Shown piece after piece: positions 16,479-25,072 of a DNA stretch of 64,000 nt. Source of the stretch: JAICKM01 sp038228295 (GTDB lineage Bacteria; Chloroflexota; Chloroflexia; QHBQ01; JAICKM01). Numbering within the stretch: position 1 is the stretch's first letter; each line of letters opens with the position of its first letter. The translations under genes and the position numbers were made by a program. The notes below the pieces were generated by a model. That model saw only the letters and a list, made by a program, of their open reading frames with translations, had not been told where the DNA came from and ran no database searches. The stretch is taken from assembly GCA_038228295.1 (NCBI GenBank), contig JBBRPH010000001.1:159231-223230 (forward strand), read 5' to 3'.

Positions 16479-18239
16479 TCACCCCGGCAACGGCAAGACG
16501 ACGTGAAAGCAGGAACCGCCGTCAGCCTGATTTTCAGCCCAAATACGCCCACTATGCAAGCGCACGATCTCGCGGCTGATGTAGAGGCCAAGCCCCCGCC
16601 CACCCTTCAGGTGCGCCCCCTGCCCGCGATAGGCACGCTCAAAAATGCGCGGCAGATCGTCGGGTGCGATACCTACCCCCTGATCACAAACTGTGATATG
16701 GGCCTGCCCATCGTCCTGGGTCAGGCTGATTGTAATGGATCCGCCCGCCGGCGAATAGCGGATCGCATTCGACAGCAAGTTTTGCAGCACCTCATCCAAA
16801 CGGTCGGCATCACCCAAGATTAGGCAACTACATTGCGCGCTAAAGGTGAGGGTATGGGCGGTGGTTGTGGTCTGGGCGGAATCCGCTTCGTTTTGCAGCA
16901 GGCGTACCAAGTCCAATTCCTGGCGGGTAATACTAAAGGTGCCCGCAGCTAGGCGCGTCATATCGAGAATATCATCCATCAAGCGGCGTAGCTGTTCGCT
17001 CTTTTCGTCAATCATGCTTAACGCACGAGTGACATACGCAGTGTCGCCCGTACCTAGGCGGCGGATGGCGAGTTGGCTGTAGCCTTTCATGGCCGCCAGC
17101 GGGTTTTTCAAGTCATGTGCCAGCAGTTCAATAAAGTCGTCGCGTTCCAGACGCGCCAGCCGCTCGGCTTCCAGGCGGTTGAGATCTTCGCTTAATTCGT
17201 TGTGGTGCAAGGCCAAGCTGAGACGGCGGGCGATCAGATCCTGCACCGCCAGATCATCTTCGCTAAATATGTTGATCTGCGTGGCGGCAGAACTCAACAC
17301 ACCGCGCGGCTCCCCGGCCACGGTGATCTGACTGTACATCATGGAACGTAGGCCCAGATCGTTGGCGAGCGGGGGGTAGACACGCGCATCGGAGGAGGCA
17401 TCGCGCACCAAAGCTGATTCGCCGCTGCGGAACACCTGAACCATCAGTGCCTCAGTCGCGCAAGGGATAATGTCAAGGCCCAGCTCTTTTTGCCGGGCGC
17501 CCAGTGGAGTCTGGCTGACTCCGAAAGAGATCAGCGCATCCCGCTCCGGGTCAAAGAGCATCACATCCACTTTTTCGACCTGTAGCACTTCGGCCACCCG
17601 GTCGGCCACGGCGGTGAGGATGTTATGCAGATCGCTGCTGTAATCTAGCCCAGACACATAGCGCAGCAGATCGATCAGGCGAGTCCGCCGGGCTTCACGC
17701 CCGATACTGCGATTGGTTTCGATGGCGAGCGTCGCCATGTCGGCCAACACCAGCAACAGCAACCGGTCGGCGCTGAAATCGATCGGTGTAGCACAGCCTG
17801 CCGCCAGCACGCCCACCATCCGTCCGCCCACTTCCAACGGTAGCAAGATCAAAGCAGCGAGGCCGGAACTGTGCTGCGGCAAGGGAACAAAGCGTCCGTC
17901 GCCCGACAGATCACGCAACAGCAGCGGGCAGCGATGCGCGACTACCCAGCCTTCGGCACTACCCACCAGGGGCACCCGAACCTCTGCCGGCGTGTCAGTT
18001 GCTAGCCCATAAACCGCTGCACCCACCAGGGACTCGCCCTCGCGCAGCAGCACATAGGCTTCGGCAAGCTCCAGCACATTACAGGTGCGTTCGACCACCA
18101 AGTTCAGGACATAGGGCAACGGGCGTCCCGCCTCAATCGCGTCGGTGATGGTTTCGAGTTCGAAAGCGGCGACGAGAGCAGCGGAATCACCTCCGCCCGC
18201 AAGGTCAAGCGGCAAACCGGCGTCGAGATGGGTAGACAT
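16479..18239 (-). CDS. Soluble GAF-GAF sensor histidine kinase
   Basis: The 586-residue protein has no membrane helix. It shows a first GAF domain (about residues 30-180), a second GAF domain (about 195-345), HisKA with the His in LLAHDLKNPLAAMK, and a HATPase_c domain with NLLSNAIRYSP, DQGVGIAPDDLPRIFER and GRGLGLYISREIV. It is a cytoplasmic kinase that probably senses a small molecule. No response regulator is adjacent, so its partner is elsewhere. The ATG at 18239 is chosen because AAAGGA precedes it; an in-frame TTG at 18257 is less likely. Confidence 0.9.
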   Translation of the reverse strand: MSTHLDAGLPLDLAGGGDSAALVAAFELETITDAIEAGRPLPYVLNLVVERTCNVLELAEAYVLLREGESLVGAAVYGLATDTPAEVRVPLVGSAEGWVVAHRCPLLLRDLSGDGRFVPLPQHSSGLAALILLPLEVGGRMVGVLAAGCATPIDFSADRLLLLVLADMATLAIETNRSIGREARRTRLIDLLRYVSGLDYSSDLHNILTAVADRVAEVLQVEKVDVMLFDPERDALISFGVSQTPLGARQKELGLDIIPCATEALMVQVFRSGESALVRDASSDARVYPPLANDLGLRSMMYSQITVAGEPRGVLSSAATQINIFSEDDLAVQDLIARRLSLALHHNELSEDLNRLEAERLARLERDDFIELLAHDLKNPLAAMKGYSQLAIRRLGTGDTAYVTRALSMIDEKSEQLRRLMDDILDMTRLAAGTFSITRQELDLVRLLQNEADSAQTTTTAHTLTFSAQCSCLILGDADRLDEVLQNLLSNAIRYSPAGGSITISLTQDDGQAHITVCDQGVGIAPDDLPRIFERAYRGQGAHLKGGRGLGLYISREIVRLHSGRIWAENQADGGSCFHVVLPLPG

Positions 18240-18320
18240 AACGAATCCTTTGGGCAACGGTGTTCAAAGAGGAGGCTTCTCTCAGCAGGGGGGAAGCTGG
18301 GTTGTAGATTTACCTACATA

Positions 18321-18349
18321 AGTGTACCAATCGGGCCGCTCTCTGTCAA
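18321..18349 (-). promoter_or_regulatory. Sigma-70-type promoter of the GAF kinase
   Basis: On the minus strand TTGACA (18349 to 18344) and TACACT (18326 to 18321) are separated by 17 bp. The leader to the ATG at 18239 is about 75 nt. It is divergent from the lacI-type promoter, with about 30 bp between the two -35 boxes. Confidence 0.68.
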
Positions 18350-18382
18350 ATCACAAAAACGTCCCATTTCCGGCGCCGGCGC

Positions 18383-18411
18383 TTGACTCCACCCGGTGAC
18401 AGGAGTATACT
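18383..18411 (+). promoter_or_regulatory. Sigma-70-type promoter of the galactoside operon
   Basis: TTGACT at 18383-18388 and TATACT at 18406-18411 are separated by exactly 17 bp. Transcription should start near 18418, just before the palindromic operator. Confidence 0.72.
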
Positions 18412-18422
18412 AGGCGATATTA

Positions 18423-18436
18423 CGAAACCGGTTTCG
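18423..18436. promoter_or_regulatory. LacI-family operator
   Basis: CGAAACCGGTTTCG is a perfect 14-bp palindrome with the central CG typical of LacI-family sites. It sits immediately downstream of the predicted transcription start, where a bound repressor would block elongation or initiation. The first gene of the transcript encodes a LacI-family regulator, so autoregulation is likely. Confidence 0.75.
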
Positions 18437-18469
18437 GAATTTCCGGCCCTACTGTGCAAAGGGGCACCT

Positions 18470-19513
18470 ATGGCAACGATCTATGACGTGGCAGAGCGGG
18501 CCGGCGTATCCCCAGCGACCGTCTCGAAGGCACTAGCGAATCGGCAGCATGTCAGTGCGGCCACGCGGGCGCGCGTCGTAGCGGCGGCGGCGGAACTGGC
18601 TTTCATCCCCAACCCCATCGCCCGTCATCTGTCGAACCGCCGCACGGGAGTAGTCGGCTTCCTGATTCCCTACGTGCCCGACTACCTGTTTAGCGACCCG
18701 TTTCTGCTGGAGTTTATTCGCGGCATGGCCGACAACTTGGCCGAGCAGGATTTCCATCTGCTGTTGGCGATGCCCCGCCCATCGGGTGAAAGCGGCAGCG
18801 ATCCCTACCGCCGCTTGCGTCAGGGCATGGTAGACGGCGCGATTGTGCTGGAAAGCGACGGCGGCAGCGGGCCGGCGGCCGCGCTGGCCGATCAGACGTA
18901 TCCCTGGATCACACTGGGCTACCGGCGCGAAGACGACGGCAGCAGCAGCCGTAACCTGATCCATGCCGACGACTACGGTGGCGCGCTACGCCTGACACGA
19001 CATCTGCAAAGCCTGGGGCATACACGCATCGGCGTGATCAGTGGCCCGCACCGTCTGATGGGCGCGTTGGAAGAGCGATTGCGGGGCTATCGCGCCGCCG
19101 TGGCCGGCACCGGGCAGAGACTTGATCCGACGCTGCTGACCTACGGCGACTTCACGCCCGAAAGCGGCTATCGGGCCGTAGATCAGTTGCTCGACTTAGA
19201 CGCACCGCCGACCGCCATTTTCGCACTCAACGACCGCATGGCACTCGGTGCGATCAGCCGCATCCATGAACGCGGCTTGCGCGTGCCCGCTGATCTATCG
19301 GTGGCCGGCTTCGACGATGTGCAGGCGGCCGCACTGGCGGTGCCGCCGTTGACCACGGTGCGCCAGCCCGGCTTTGACATGGGCCTGCGCGCCGCGACCT
19401 TACTAGGTCGGCTGATTCGCCAGGAATTGGCGCAGTTCGAGAGCGAGGTGCTACCGACCGAGGTGATCGTGCGGGCTTCGACGGCGGCTCCCGCGCCGCC
19501 TATAAGGAGGTGA
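18470..19513 (+). CDS. LacI-family transcriptional regulator
   Basis: The N-terminus ATIYDVAERAGVSPATVSKAL is a classic LacI helix-turn-helix with hinge region. The rest (about residues 60-345) is a periplasmic-binding-protein-like sugar sensor with GVISGP, FALNDRMALGA and SVAGFDDVQ. It should repress the operon that follows, via the palindrome at 18423-18436, and release it when a sugar binds. The ATG at 18470 is used; an upstream in-frame start would extend the protein across the promoter and operator, so it is rejected. The likely inducer is a galactoside, judged from the GH42 gene in the operon. Confidence 0.93.
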   Translation: MATIYDVAERAGVSPATVSKALANRQHVSAATRARVVAAAAELAFIPNPIARHLSNRRTGVVGFLIPYVPDYLFSDPFLLEFIRGMADNLAEQDFHLLLAMPRPSGESGSDPYRRLRQGMVDGAIVLESDGGSGPAAALADQTYPWITLGYRREDDGSSSRNLIHADDYGGALRLTRHLQSLGHTRIGVISGPHRLMGALEERLRGYRAAVAGTGQRLDPTLLTYGDFTPESGYRAVDQLLDLDAPPTAIFALNDRMALGAISRIHERGLRVPADLSVAGFDDVQAAALAVPPLTTVRQPGFDMGLRAATLLGRLIRQELAQFESEVLPTEVIVRASTAAPAPPIRR

Positions 19514-19610
19514 GCGCCTGACTCCAGATCCGCAAGATGGGCAAGCGATAGGTGCGACAAATCGTGCCACAATCGAATGGACTAGCGCGGCTACCCAAAG
19601 GAGGAGAGCT

Positions 19611-20948
19611 TTGAACCGTAATTCTCGAATGTCGGCCCTGGGCCTGTTCACCAGCACAATGCTGCTGCTGGCGGCCTGCGACAGCAATACCGCCAATACG
19701 CCCGCCGCCGGCACCGGCAGCGGAGCCACCAACCCCACCGCTGCCGGCAGCACAGGCGGCGCCAAGATAGCGATCCGCTGGCGCACCCGCCCCGGTGATG
19801 CCGCCGAGCAAGCCGTCTATCAGGCGCTCAGCGATGAAGCGCAAAAGAACCTGCCCGATATTGACCTGAAGTACGATCCGTCGCCTAACCAGGGCTACGA
19901 AGACAAGCTGAACACCGAGTTCGCGTCGGGCACTGCGCCGGATGTGGTCTGGGTGCCGGGAGCCAGCAGCGCCAGCTATGCTAGCCGCAACCTGCTCTAC
20001 GATATCAAGCCGTTAGTGGATAAAGATACCAGCTTCAAACTGGGCGACTTCTACGATGGTCCGGTCAACGAAGTAATGCACGACGGTCACCTGTGGGGTA
20101 TTCCGCGCGATGTCTCCACCCTGGCGATCTATTACAACGCCGATCTGTTCAAGGCCAAGAACCTGCCCACCCCGACCGATCTGATGAAGCAGGGTAAGTG
20201 GGACTGGGATAACTTCCGCAGCACCGCGAAAGCGCTGACCGGTGGTGACACCTATGGCCTGGGTCTGGCCGACTGGTGGGGACCGTGGAGCTACTTCGTC
20301 TATGCAGCGGGGGGCAGCCTGTTCAACAAGGACAAGACGGCAACCGGCCTCGACACACCGGAGTCGGTCGCCGGGCTGCAATACCTCAGCGACTTGATCA
20401 ATGTGGACAAATCCATCCCGCTGCCGACTGCCGCCAATGTGGATGCGGAGGCACTGTTCAACGCCGGCAAGATCGGCATGATGATCAACGGCCGCTGGTT
20501 TACGCCGGGGGTGCGCCAAAACGCCAAATTCAAGTGGGACGTAGAAGAGATGCCGAAAGGCAAAGCTAACGCGACCTGGCTATTCTGGGGACCGTATGTG
20601 ATGAACGCCAAGACGGCCAATCCGGATGCGGCCTGGCGCGTGATCAAAGCCATCACCAGTGCGTCGGCGATGGGCAAAGTAGCCGACATGGGCAGCAACA
20701 TCCCAGCCCGCAAAGACCAGGCGGCGGTGGACGCCTTCCTGAAGTCCAGCCCGCCCGCCAACAATCAAGCGTTCATTAGCGGGACTAAGTATGCCACCTC
20801 GGAAATCCCGCTGTGGACCGCCGACTTCAACGAGTATATGAACAAGCAAGTCCAGCCGATGGTAGATAAAGTGATCAGCGGCAAAATGACCGCCGCCGAT
20901 ATGGGCAAGCAAATCAAAGCCGCGACCGACCCGCTGTTCAAGAAATAA
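19611..20948 (+). CDS. ABC sugar transporter, substrate-binding lipoprotein
   Basis: A signal sequence ends in the lipobox LLLAAC (Cys near residue 23), followed by a Thr/Gly/Ala-rich linker. The remaining about 390 residues resemble family 1 solute-binding proteins (MalE/UgpB type) for oligosaccharides. It delivers sugar to the two permeases encoded downstream. The TTG start has AGGAGG about 8 nt upstream. The 97-bp gap after the LacI gene has no clear promoter, so co-transcription is likely. Confidence 0.92.
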   Translation: MNRNSRMSALGLFTSTMLLLAACDSNTANTPAAGTGSGATNPTAAGSTGGAKIAIRWRTRPGDAAEQAVYQALSDEAQKNLPDIDLKYDPSPNQGYEDKLNTEFASGTAPDVVWVPGASSASYASRNLLYDIKPLVDKDTSFKLGDFYDGPVNEVMHDGHLWGIPRDVSTLAIYYNADLFKAKNLPTPTDLMKQGKWDWDNFRSTAKALTGGDTYGLGLADWWGPWSYFVYAAGGSLFNKDKTATGLDTPESVAGLQYLSDLINVDKSIPLPTAANVDAEALFNAGKIGMMINGRWFTPGVRQNAKFKWDVEEMPKGKANATWLFWGPYVMNAKTANPDAAWRVIKAITSASAMGKVADMGSNIPARKDQAAVDAFLKSSPPANNQAFISGTKYATSEIPLWTADFNEYMNKQVQPMVDKVISGKMTAADMGKQIKAATDPLFKK

Positions 20949-20962
20949 CGAGCGGTGGCCTA

Positions 20963-21031
20963 TGGTCCGTGGTCTATAACAGAGTCAGCTACTGACTGCT
21001 GCACAGACCACGGACCACAGACCACAGACCA
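20963..21031. repeat. Inverted repeat with four 7-bp units (CRGACCA)
   Basis: Units CAGACCA, CGGACCA, CAGACCA and CAGACCA run from 21004 to 21031. The first two pair perfectly over 13 bp with TGGTCCGTGGTCT at 20963-20975. A small hairpin (AGTCAG/CTGACT, 20983-20997) lies in the loop. The array ends next to the GGAGG ribosome-binding site of the permease gene, so the fold could influence permease translation. Confidence 0.78.
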
Positions 21032-21044
21032 CGGAGGAACCGTC

Positions 21045-22001
21045 ATGAGTGAGCAGGTCAAGACCGTCGGGGCTGCAGCGGTGCCGCGCCGAGGACGGAC
21101 GCGCGAGAAAGTCGTGTGGACCCCGGCGCGTACCCGTGAAGCGCTGGTCGGCTATCTGTTTCTGCTGCCGAATTTACTGGGCCTGCTCATTTTTCTGGCG
21201 GTCCCACTGCTCAGTTCCCTCTATACCAGTTTCACCGATGCTAATATCTTTCCGACCAATACAAAGATCATCGGCGTAACAAATTACATTAACGCCGTTA
21301 ACGACAGCACGTTCCAGCAAGCGGTCAGCAACACCGGCGCATTCCTGATCGGATTCTTGCCGCTATCGATCATTCCCGCGTTGGCGCTGGCCGTGTTGCT
21401 GCACAGCCAAATCCGAGGCAAAACGGTGTTCCGGGTCGCCTTTTTCCTGCCGGTGGTCGCTTCGGTCGTCGGCGTGTCACTGCTTTGGCGCTGGTTGTTC
21501 CAGTACGACTTTGGCCCGGTCAATCAGTTGCTGGGCCTATTCGGCATCGCCAAAATTCACTGGCTGGAGTCGTCCGATTGGGCCATGATCAGCGTGATCG
21601 TGGTCGCCTCCTGGCAGGCAATTGGCTATAACATGGTGCTGTTCTTGGCCGGCTTGCAGGGCATACCACGCCAGCTTTACGAAGCCGCCGTGGTAGACGG
21701 GGCCACAGAGTGGCAACAATTCCGCCGCGTCACGCTCCCGCTGCTCACGCCGGCCACATTCTTCGTCTTTATCACCTCACTGATCAAAGGGTTGCAGGTC
21801 TTCTCCGAGCCGGCTACTATGTTCAACGGGGGCAGCCCGGCCAACTCCGCGCTAACGGTGGTCTGGGAACTCTATCTCGAAGGGTTCCGCTATTTCAAAC
21901 TGGGCTATGCCTCGGCGATGGCCTGGTTGCTGTTCCTGGTCATTTTCGTGGTGACACTGATCCAGTTCCGGCTGTCGGAACGCTGGGTCAACTACGAATA
22001 G
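21045..22001 (+). CDS. ABC sugar transporter permease (MalF/UgpA type)
   Basis: The 318-residue protein has a short cytoplasmic N-terminus and six predicted helices starting at LVGYLFLLPNLLGLLIF. The EAA loop is YEAAVVDGATEWQQFRRVTLPLLTP. It forms the membrane channel with the next gene product. The ATG at 21045 is used because GGAGG lies at 21033-21037; a longer in-frame version would translate the repeat array and is rejected. It lies in the operon between the lipoprotein and the second permease. Confidence 0.93.
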   Translation: MSEQVKTVGAAAVPRRGRTREKVVWTPARTREALVGYLFLLPNLLGLLIFLAVPLLSSLYTSFTDANIFPTNTKIIGVTNYINAVNDSTFQQAVSNTGAFLIGFLPLSIIPALALAVLLHSQIRGKTVFRVAFFLPVVASVVGVSLLWRWLFQYDFGPVNQLLGLFGIAKIHWLESSDWAMISVIVVASWQAIGYNMVLFLAGLQGIPRQLYEAAVVDGATEWQQFRRVTLPLLTPATFFVFITSLIKGLQVFSEPATMFNGGSPANSALTVVWELYLEGFRYFKLGYASAMAWLLFLVIFVVTLIQFRLSERWVNYE

Positions 22002-22010
22002 GAGGCGGCC

Positions 22011-22853
22011 GTGATTTCGCGTATTAAACCGCTCGGCATCGGCACCCAGGTCGTAGTCTATGCGCTGCTGTTGATCATTGCGCTAGGGATGGTCTATCCC
22101 TTTTATTACTTGGTCAGTACTGCGCTCAAGACGACGCAGGAAACCTCGACCCTACCGGTCGTCTGGTGGCCCGCCAGCGCGCAGTGGCACAACTTTGTGG
22201 ATGTGATGAACCTGCCTAACCTGCCCTGGTTCCAGATGCTGGTCAACAGCGTATTCGTCACCGTCTGCGTCACCGTCGGCCAGATCGTCACCTCCATCAT
22301 GGGCGGCTATGCCTTCGCCCGGCTGCGCTTCCCTGGCCGCGAGGCGCTGTTCGTCGGCTACCTCGGCTCGATCATGATCCCCTTTGTGGTGCTGATGGTG
22401 CCGATGTACCAGTTGATGAAAAACCTGCAATGGATCGATAAGCTGGAATCGCTGATCATCCCCTGGATCTTCAGCGCCTACGGCACATTTCTGTTCCGCC
22501 AGTTTTTCAAGACGATCCCCAACGACCTGGAAGAGGCCGCCCTGCTCGACGGAGCGAGCCGTTGGACTATCCTGTGGCGCATCTTTGTGCCGCTCTCCGG
22601 CCCCATCATCGCCACACAGGCGACTTTTACGTTCCTGTATGCCTGGAACAGCTTTCTTTGGCCGTTGATCATCATTTCCACTCCGGCCAAAAAGGTACTG
22701 ACGCTGGGCCTGCTCGATCTGCAAGGCGGCTATGCGACACGGCTGGAATTGGTCATGGCCGGCTCGACCATCGTAATCTTACCGACGATCCTGATCTTCC
22801 TGCTGGCGCAACGCTACTTCGTCGAAGGCATCGCTACGACGGGGCTGAAATAA
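22011..22853 (+). CDS. ABC sugar transporter permease (MalG/UgpE type)
   Basis: The 280-residue protein has six helices and the EAA motif EEAALLDGASRWTILWRIFVPLSGP near residue 180. This loop contacts the transporter ATPase. It pairs with the permease encoded 9 bp upstream. The GTG start has AGGAGG about 5 nt upstream. No ATPase gene is present in the operon, so a shared MsmK-like ATPase from elsewhere in the genome probably powers import. Confidence 0.93.
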   Translation: MISRIKPLGIGTQVVVYALLLIIALGMVYPFYYLVSTALKTTQETSTLPVVWWPASAQWHNFVDVMNLPNLPWFQMLVNSVFVTVCVTVGQIVTSIMGGYAFARLRFPGREALFVGYLGSIMIPFVVLMVPMYQLMKNLQWIDKLESLIIPWIFSAYGTFLFRQFFKTIPNDLEEAALLDGASRWTILWRIFVPLSGPIIATQATFTFLYAWNSFLWPLIIISTPAKKVLTLGLLDLQGGYATRLELVMAGSTIVILPTILIFLLAQRYFVEGIATTGLK

Positions 22854-22870
22854 AGCCCGCCCTAGCCGGC

Positions 22871-22999
22871 GGCACCACAGAGGCACAGAGACACGGAGAA
22901 TTGCGGGAGTTTGAGATTGTCGGCGGCTGCGCGTGTCTCAGCCGCCGCAAGGCTCTTAAACGCTCATTCATCTCCGTATTTCTGTGCCTCTGTGATACC
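22871..22999. repeat. Inverted repeat of 8-bp units (CACAGAGR)
   Basis: The left arm (22871-22899) contains CACAGAGG, CACAGAGA and CACGGAGA. It matches the reverse complement of 22971-22999 at 25 of 29 positions. The loop is about 70 nt. It lies between the permease and the GH42 gene of the same operon. A degenerate relative occurs at 58104-58258. Confidence 0.78.
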
Positions 23000-23028
23000 A
23001 TCCTAATCAACAGAGCAAAGGAGATGGG

Positions 23029-25014
23029 ATGCAGCTAGGCGTAGCCTACTATCCCGAACAGTGGGAGCCGAGCCGCTGGGCCACTGACGCGCGTTTGATG
23101 ATCGAGGCCGGGCTGACGATAGTCCGCATCGGCGAGTTCGCATGGAGTGTGCTGGAGCCGGAGCCGGGCCGCTATTGTTGGGATTGGCTGGATGAGGCGA
23201 TAGCCGTGCTGCACACCGCTGGGCTAGGTGTGATCGTCGGCACGCCAACCGCCGCTCCGCCGGCCTGGCTGGCCGCCGACAACCCGGCGGTGCTGCCGGT
23301 GCGCGCCGATGGGCGGCTGGCCCAGTTCGGCGGGCGGCGACACTACTGCCCTAGTAGTCCCGTCTACCGTGCCGCTTGCGCCGCCATTGTCACGGCCGAA
23401 GCACGCCATCTGGCCGCGCGACCCGGTTTGATCGGCTGGCAGGTAGACAACGAGTTCGGCAACCACGAATCGGCGCGCTGTTTTTGCGATCGCTGCCGGG
23501 CCGCCTTCCACGCCTGGCTGCAAACACGGTACGACACGCTAGAGTCGCTAAATACCGCCTGGGGCACGCGCTTTTGGAGCCAACACTACACCGCCTGGGC
23601 GCAGATCCCTATGCCGACCGGTGCCGTGGTCGCCCTGCACAGCCCCAGTCTGTGCCTCGATTACTACCGCTTCGCCTCCGACCTAACGGTGGACTTTTGC
23701 CGTGCCCAGGCCGGCATCTTGCGCGATCACACCCCCGACCTGCCGATTACCACTAATGTGTTTCCCGGCGACGAGCAGTTGGACTTTCACGCCCTGGCCG
23801 GCGCGGTAGACTTTCTCAGTTGGGACAACTATCCGCACGGCTTCAGCGGCCCGGCGGAAGTAGCCTTTAATCACGACTTGCTGCGCGGCACCGGCCCACG
23901 CTACTGGGTGATGGAGCAGCAAGCGGGGATGATTAATTGGACCGCCTATAATCCCCCCGTGCCGCCGGGTCAGGTGCGGATCTGGACACTACAAGGGCTA
24001 TTGCACGGCGCAGAGGCGGTGATCTATTTCCGTTGGCGGGCGGGGTTGAGCGGCAGTGAACAATATCACTCCGGCTTGCTCAAACACAGCGCCGCGCCCG
24101 ACCGAGGCTACGGCGAGGTACAGGCACTGGCCCACGAACTGCGCGTCGGGCCCACCCTGGGACCACGTCCGCCCGCAGCGGTCGCCTTGCTGTGGAGCTT
24201 CGATGACCTGTGGGCGGTGGAGACCGACCGCCATCACGCCGACTTTCAATACCGCGCGCAGGCCGTGGCGATCTACACCAGCCTGTGGGAACACGGTCTC
24301 ACGGTAGATATTCTGCCCCGCCACACGCCCGCCGCCGGCCTAGCCGCGTATCCCCTGGTGATCGTACCCGCCGCTGTCGTGGATGATCCCGCTTGGACAG
24401 ATGAACTTGTAGGATATGTATCCAACGGCGGCGCGCTATTGCTGAACTTGCGGGCTGGAGTTCGTACCACCGCCAATACCTCGCTACCGATAGCGCTGCC
24501 GGGCAGCTTGGCCGCGCTTGTCGGCGCGACGGTGAGCGAGATCCTGTCCCTGCCGCCGGAGCGCACGGTGGGCGTGCAGACCGCCGCCGGCCTGCTGCGC
24601 TGCCCACTGTGGGCCGAGACACTGGAGCCTAGCGACCCGGCGACCCGTGTGGTCTGGCACTACGCCGAGCCACCCGCCGAACCCGCCTATTACGTCGGTC
24701 AGGCTGCGCTTACCCGCCGCCCGCAGGGCAGCGGCGCGGCCTACTACCTGGGTACCTACCCTACCCCCGCTATCCTTGCCGCACTCTGGACCGGACCGCT
24801 CACTGATCTCCTGCCCGGCGCACTTCCCCCTAGCCCGCACCTCGAACGTTTCACCCACACGGTCGGCGACACCACTTACCAGATCATCCTCAATCACAGT
24901 GATTACGCGCAGCCCGTGCCACTCACCGGCCGCTGGTATGATACGACCGGCCGGCAAGTAGATGCGCTGACGGTGCGCGGACTAGATAGTGTGGTGCTGC
25001 GACGAGAGACGTGA
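23029..25014 (+). CDS. Beta-galactosidase, GH42 family
   Basis: The enzyme cleaves terminal beta-galactose from oligosaccharides. The general acid/base is Glu142 in GWQVDNEFG and the likely nucleophile is Glu296 in YWVMEQQAG. The zinc-binding cysteine set of the family is present at Cys107, Cys151, Cys153 and Cys156 (CFCDRC). A TIM barrel covers about residues 1-385, a trimerisation-type domain follows, and a small C-terminal beta domain ends the 661 residues. There is no signal peptide, so it acts on imported sugar in the cytoplasm. AAAGGAG precedes the ATG. It is the last gene of the LacI-controlled operon. Confidence 0.95.
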   Translation: MQLGVAYYPEQWEPSRWATDARLMIEAGLTIVRIGEFAWSVLEPEPGRYCWDWLDEAIAVLHTAGLGVIVGTPTAAPPAWLAADNPAVLPVRADGRLAQFGGRRHYCPSSPVYRAACAAIVTAEARHLAARPGLIGWQVDNEFGNHESARCFCDRCRAAFHAWLQTRYDTLESLNTAWGTRFWSQHYTAWAQIPMPTGAVVALHSPSLCLDYYRFASDLTVDFCRAQAGILRDHTPDLPITTNVFPGDEQLDFHALAGAVDFLSWDNYPHGFSGPAEVAFNHDLLRGTGPRYWVMEQQAGMINWTAYNPPVPPGQVRIWTLQGLLHGAEAVIYFRWRAGLSGSEQYHSGLLKHSAAPDRGYGEVQALAHELRVGPTLGPRPPAAVALLWSFDDLWAVETDRHHADFQYRAQAVAIYTSLWEHGLTVDILPRHTPAAGLAAYPLVIVPAAVVDDPAWTDELVGYVSNGGALLLNLRAGVRTTANTSLPIALPGSLAALVGATVSEILSLPPERTVGVQTAAGLLRCPLWAETLEPSDPATRVVWHYAEPPAEPAYYVGQAALTRRPQGSGAAYYLGTYPTPAILAALWTGPLTDLLPGALPPSPHLERFTHTVGDTTYQIILNHSDYAQPVPLTGRWYDTTGRQVDALTVRGLDSVVLRRET

Positions 25015-25072
25015 CGGCGGGAGGCGCGAAGCGGGATCCAGGGCGCTACCGGCAACGCCTCTACAGTCCGAT

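Noticed and set aside
20963..21034. CRISPR-like array
   Set aside because: The units are only 7 bp with no spacers, and no cas gene is nearby.
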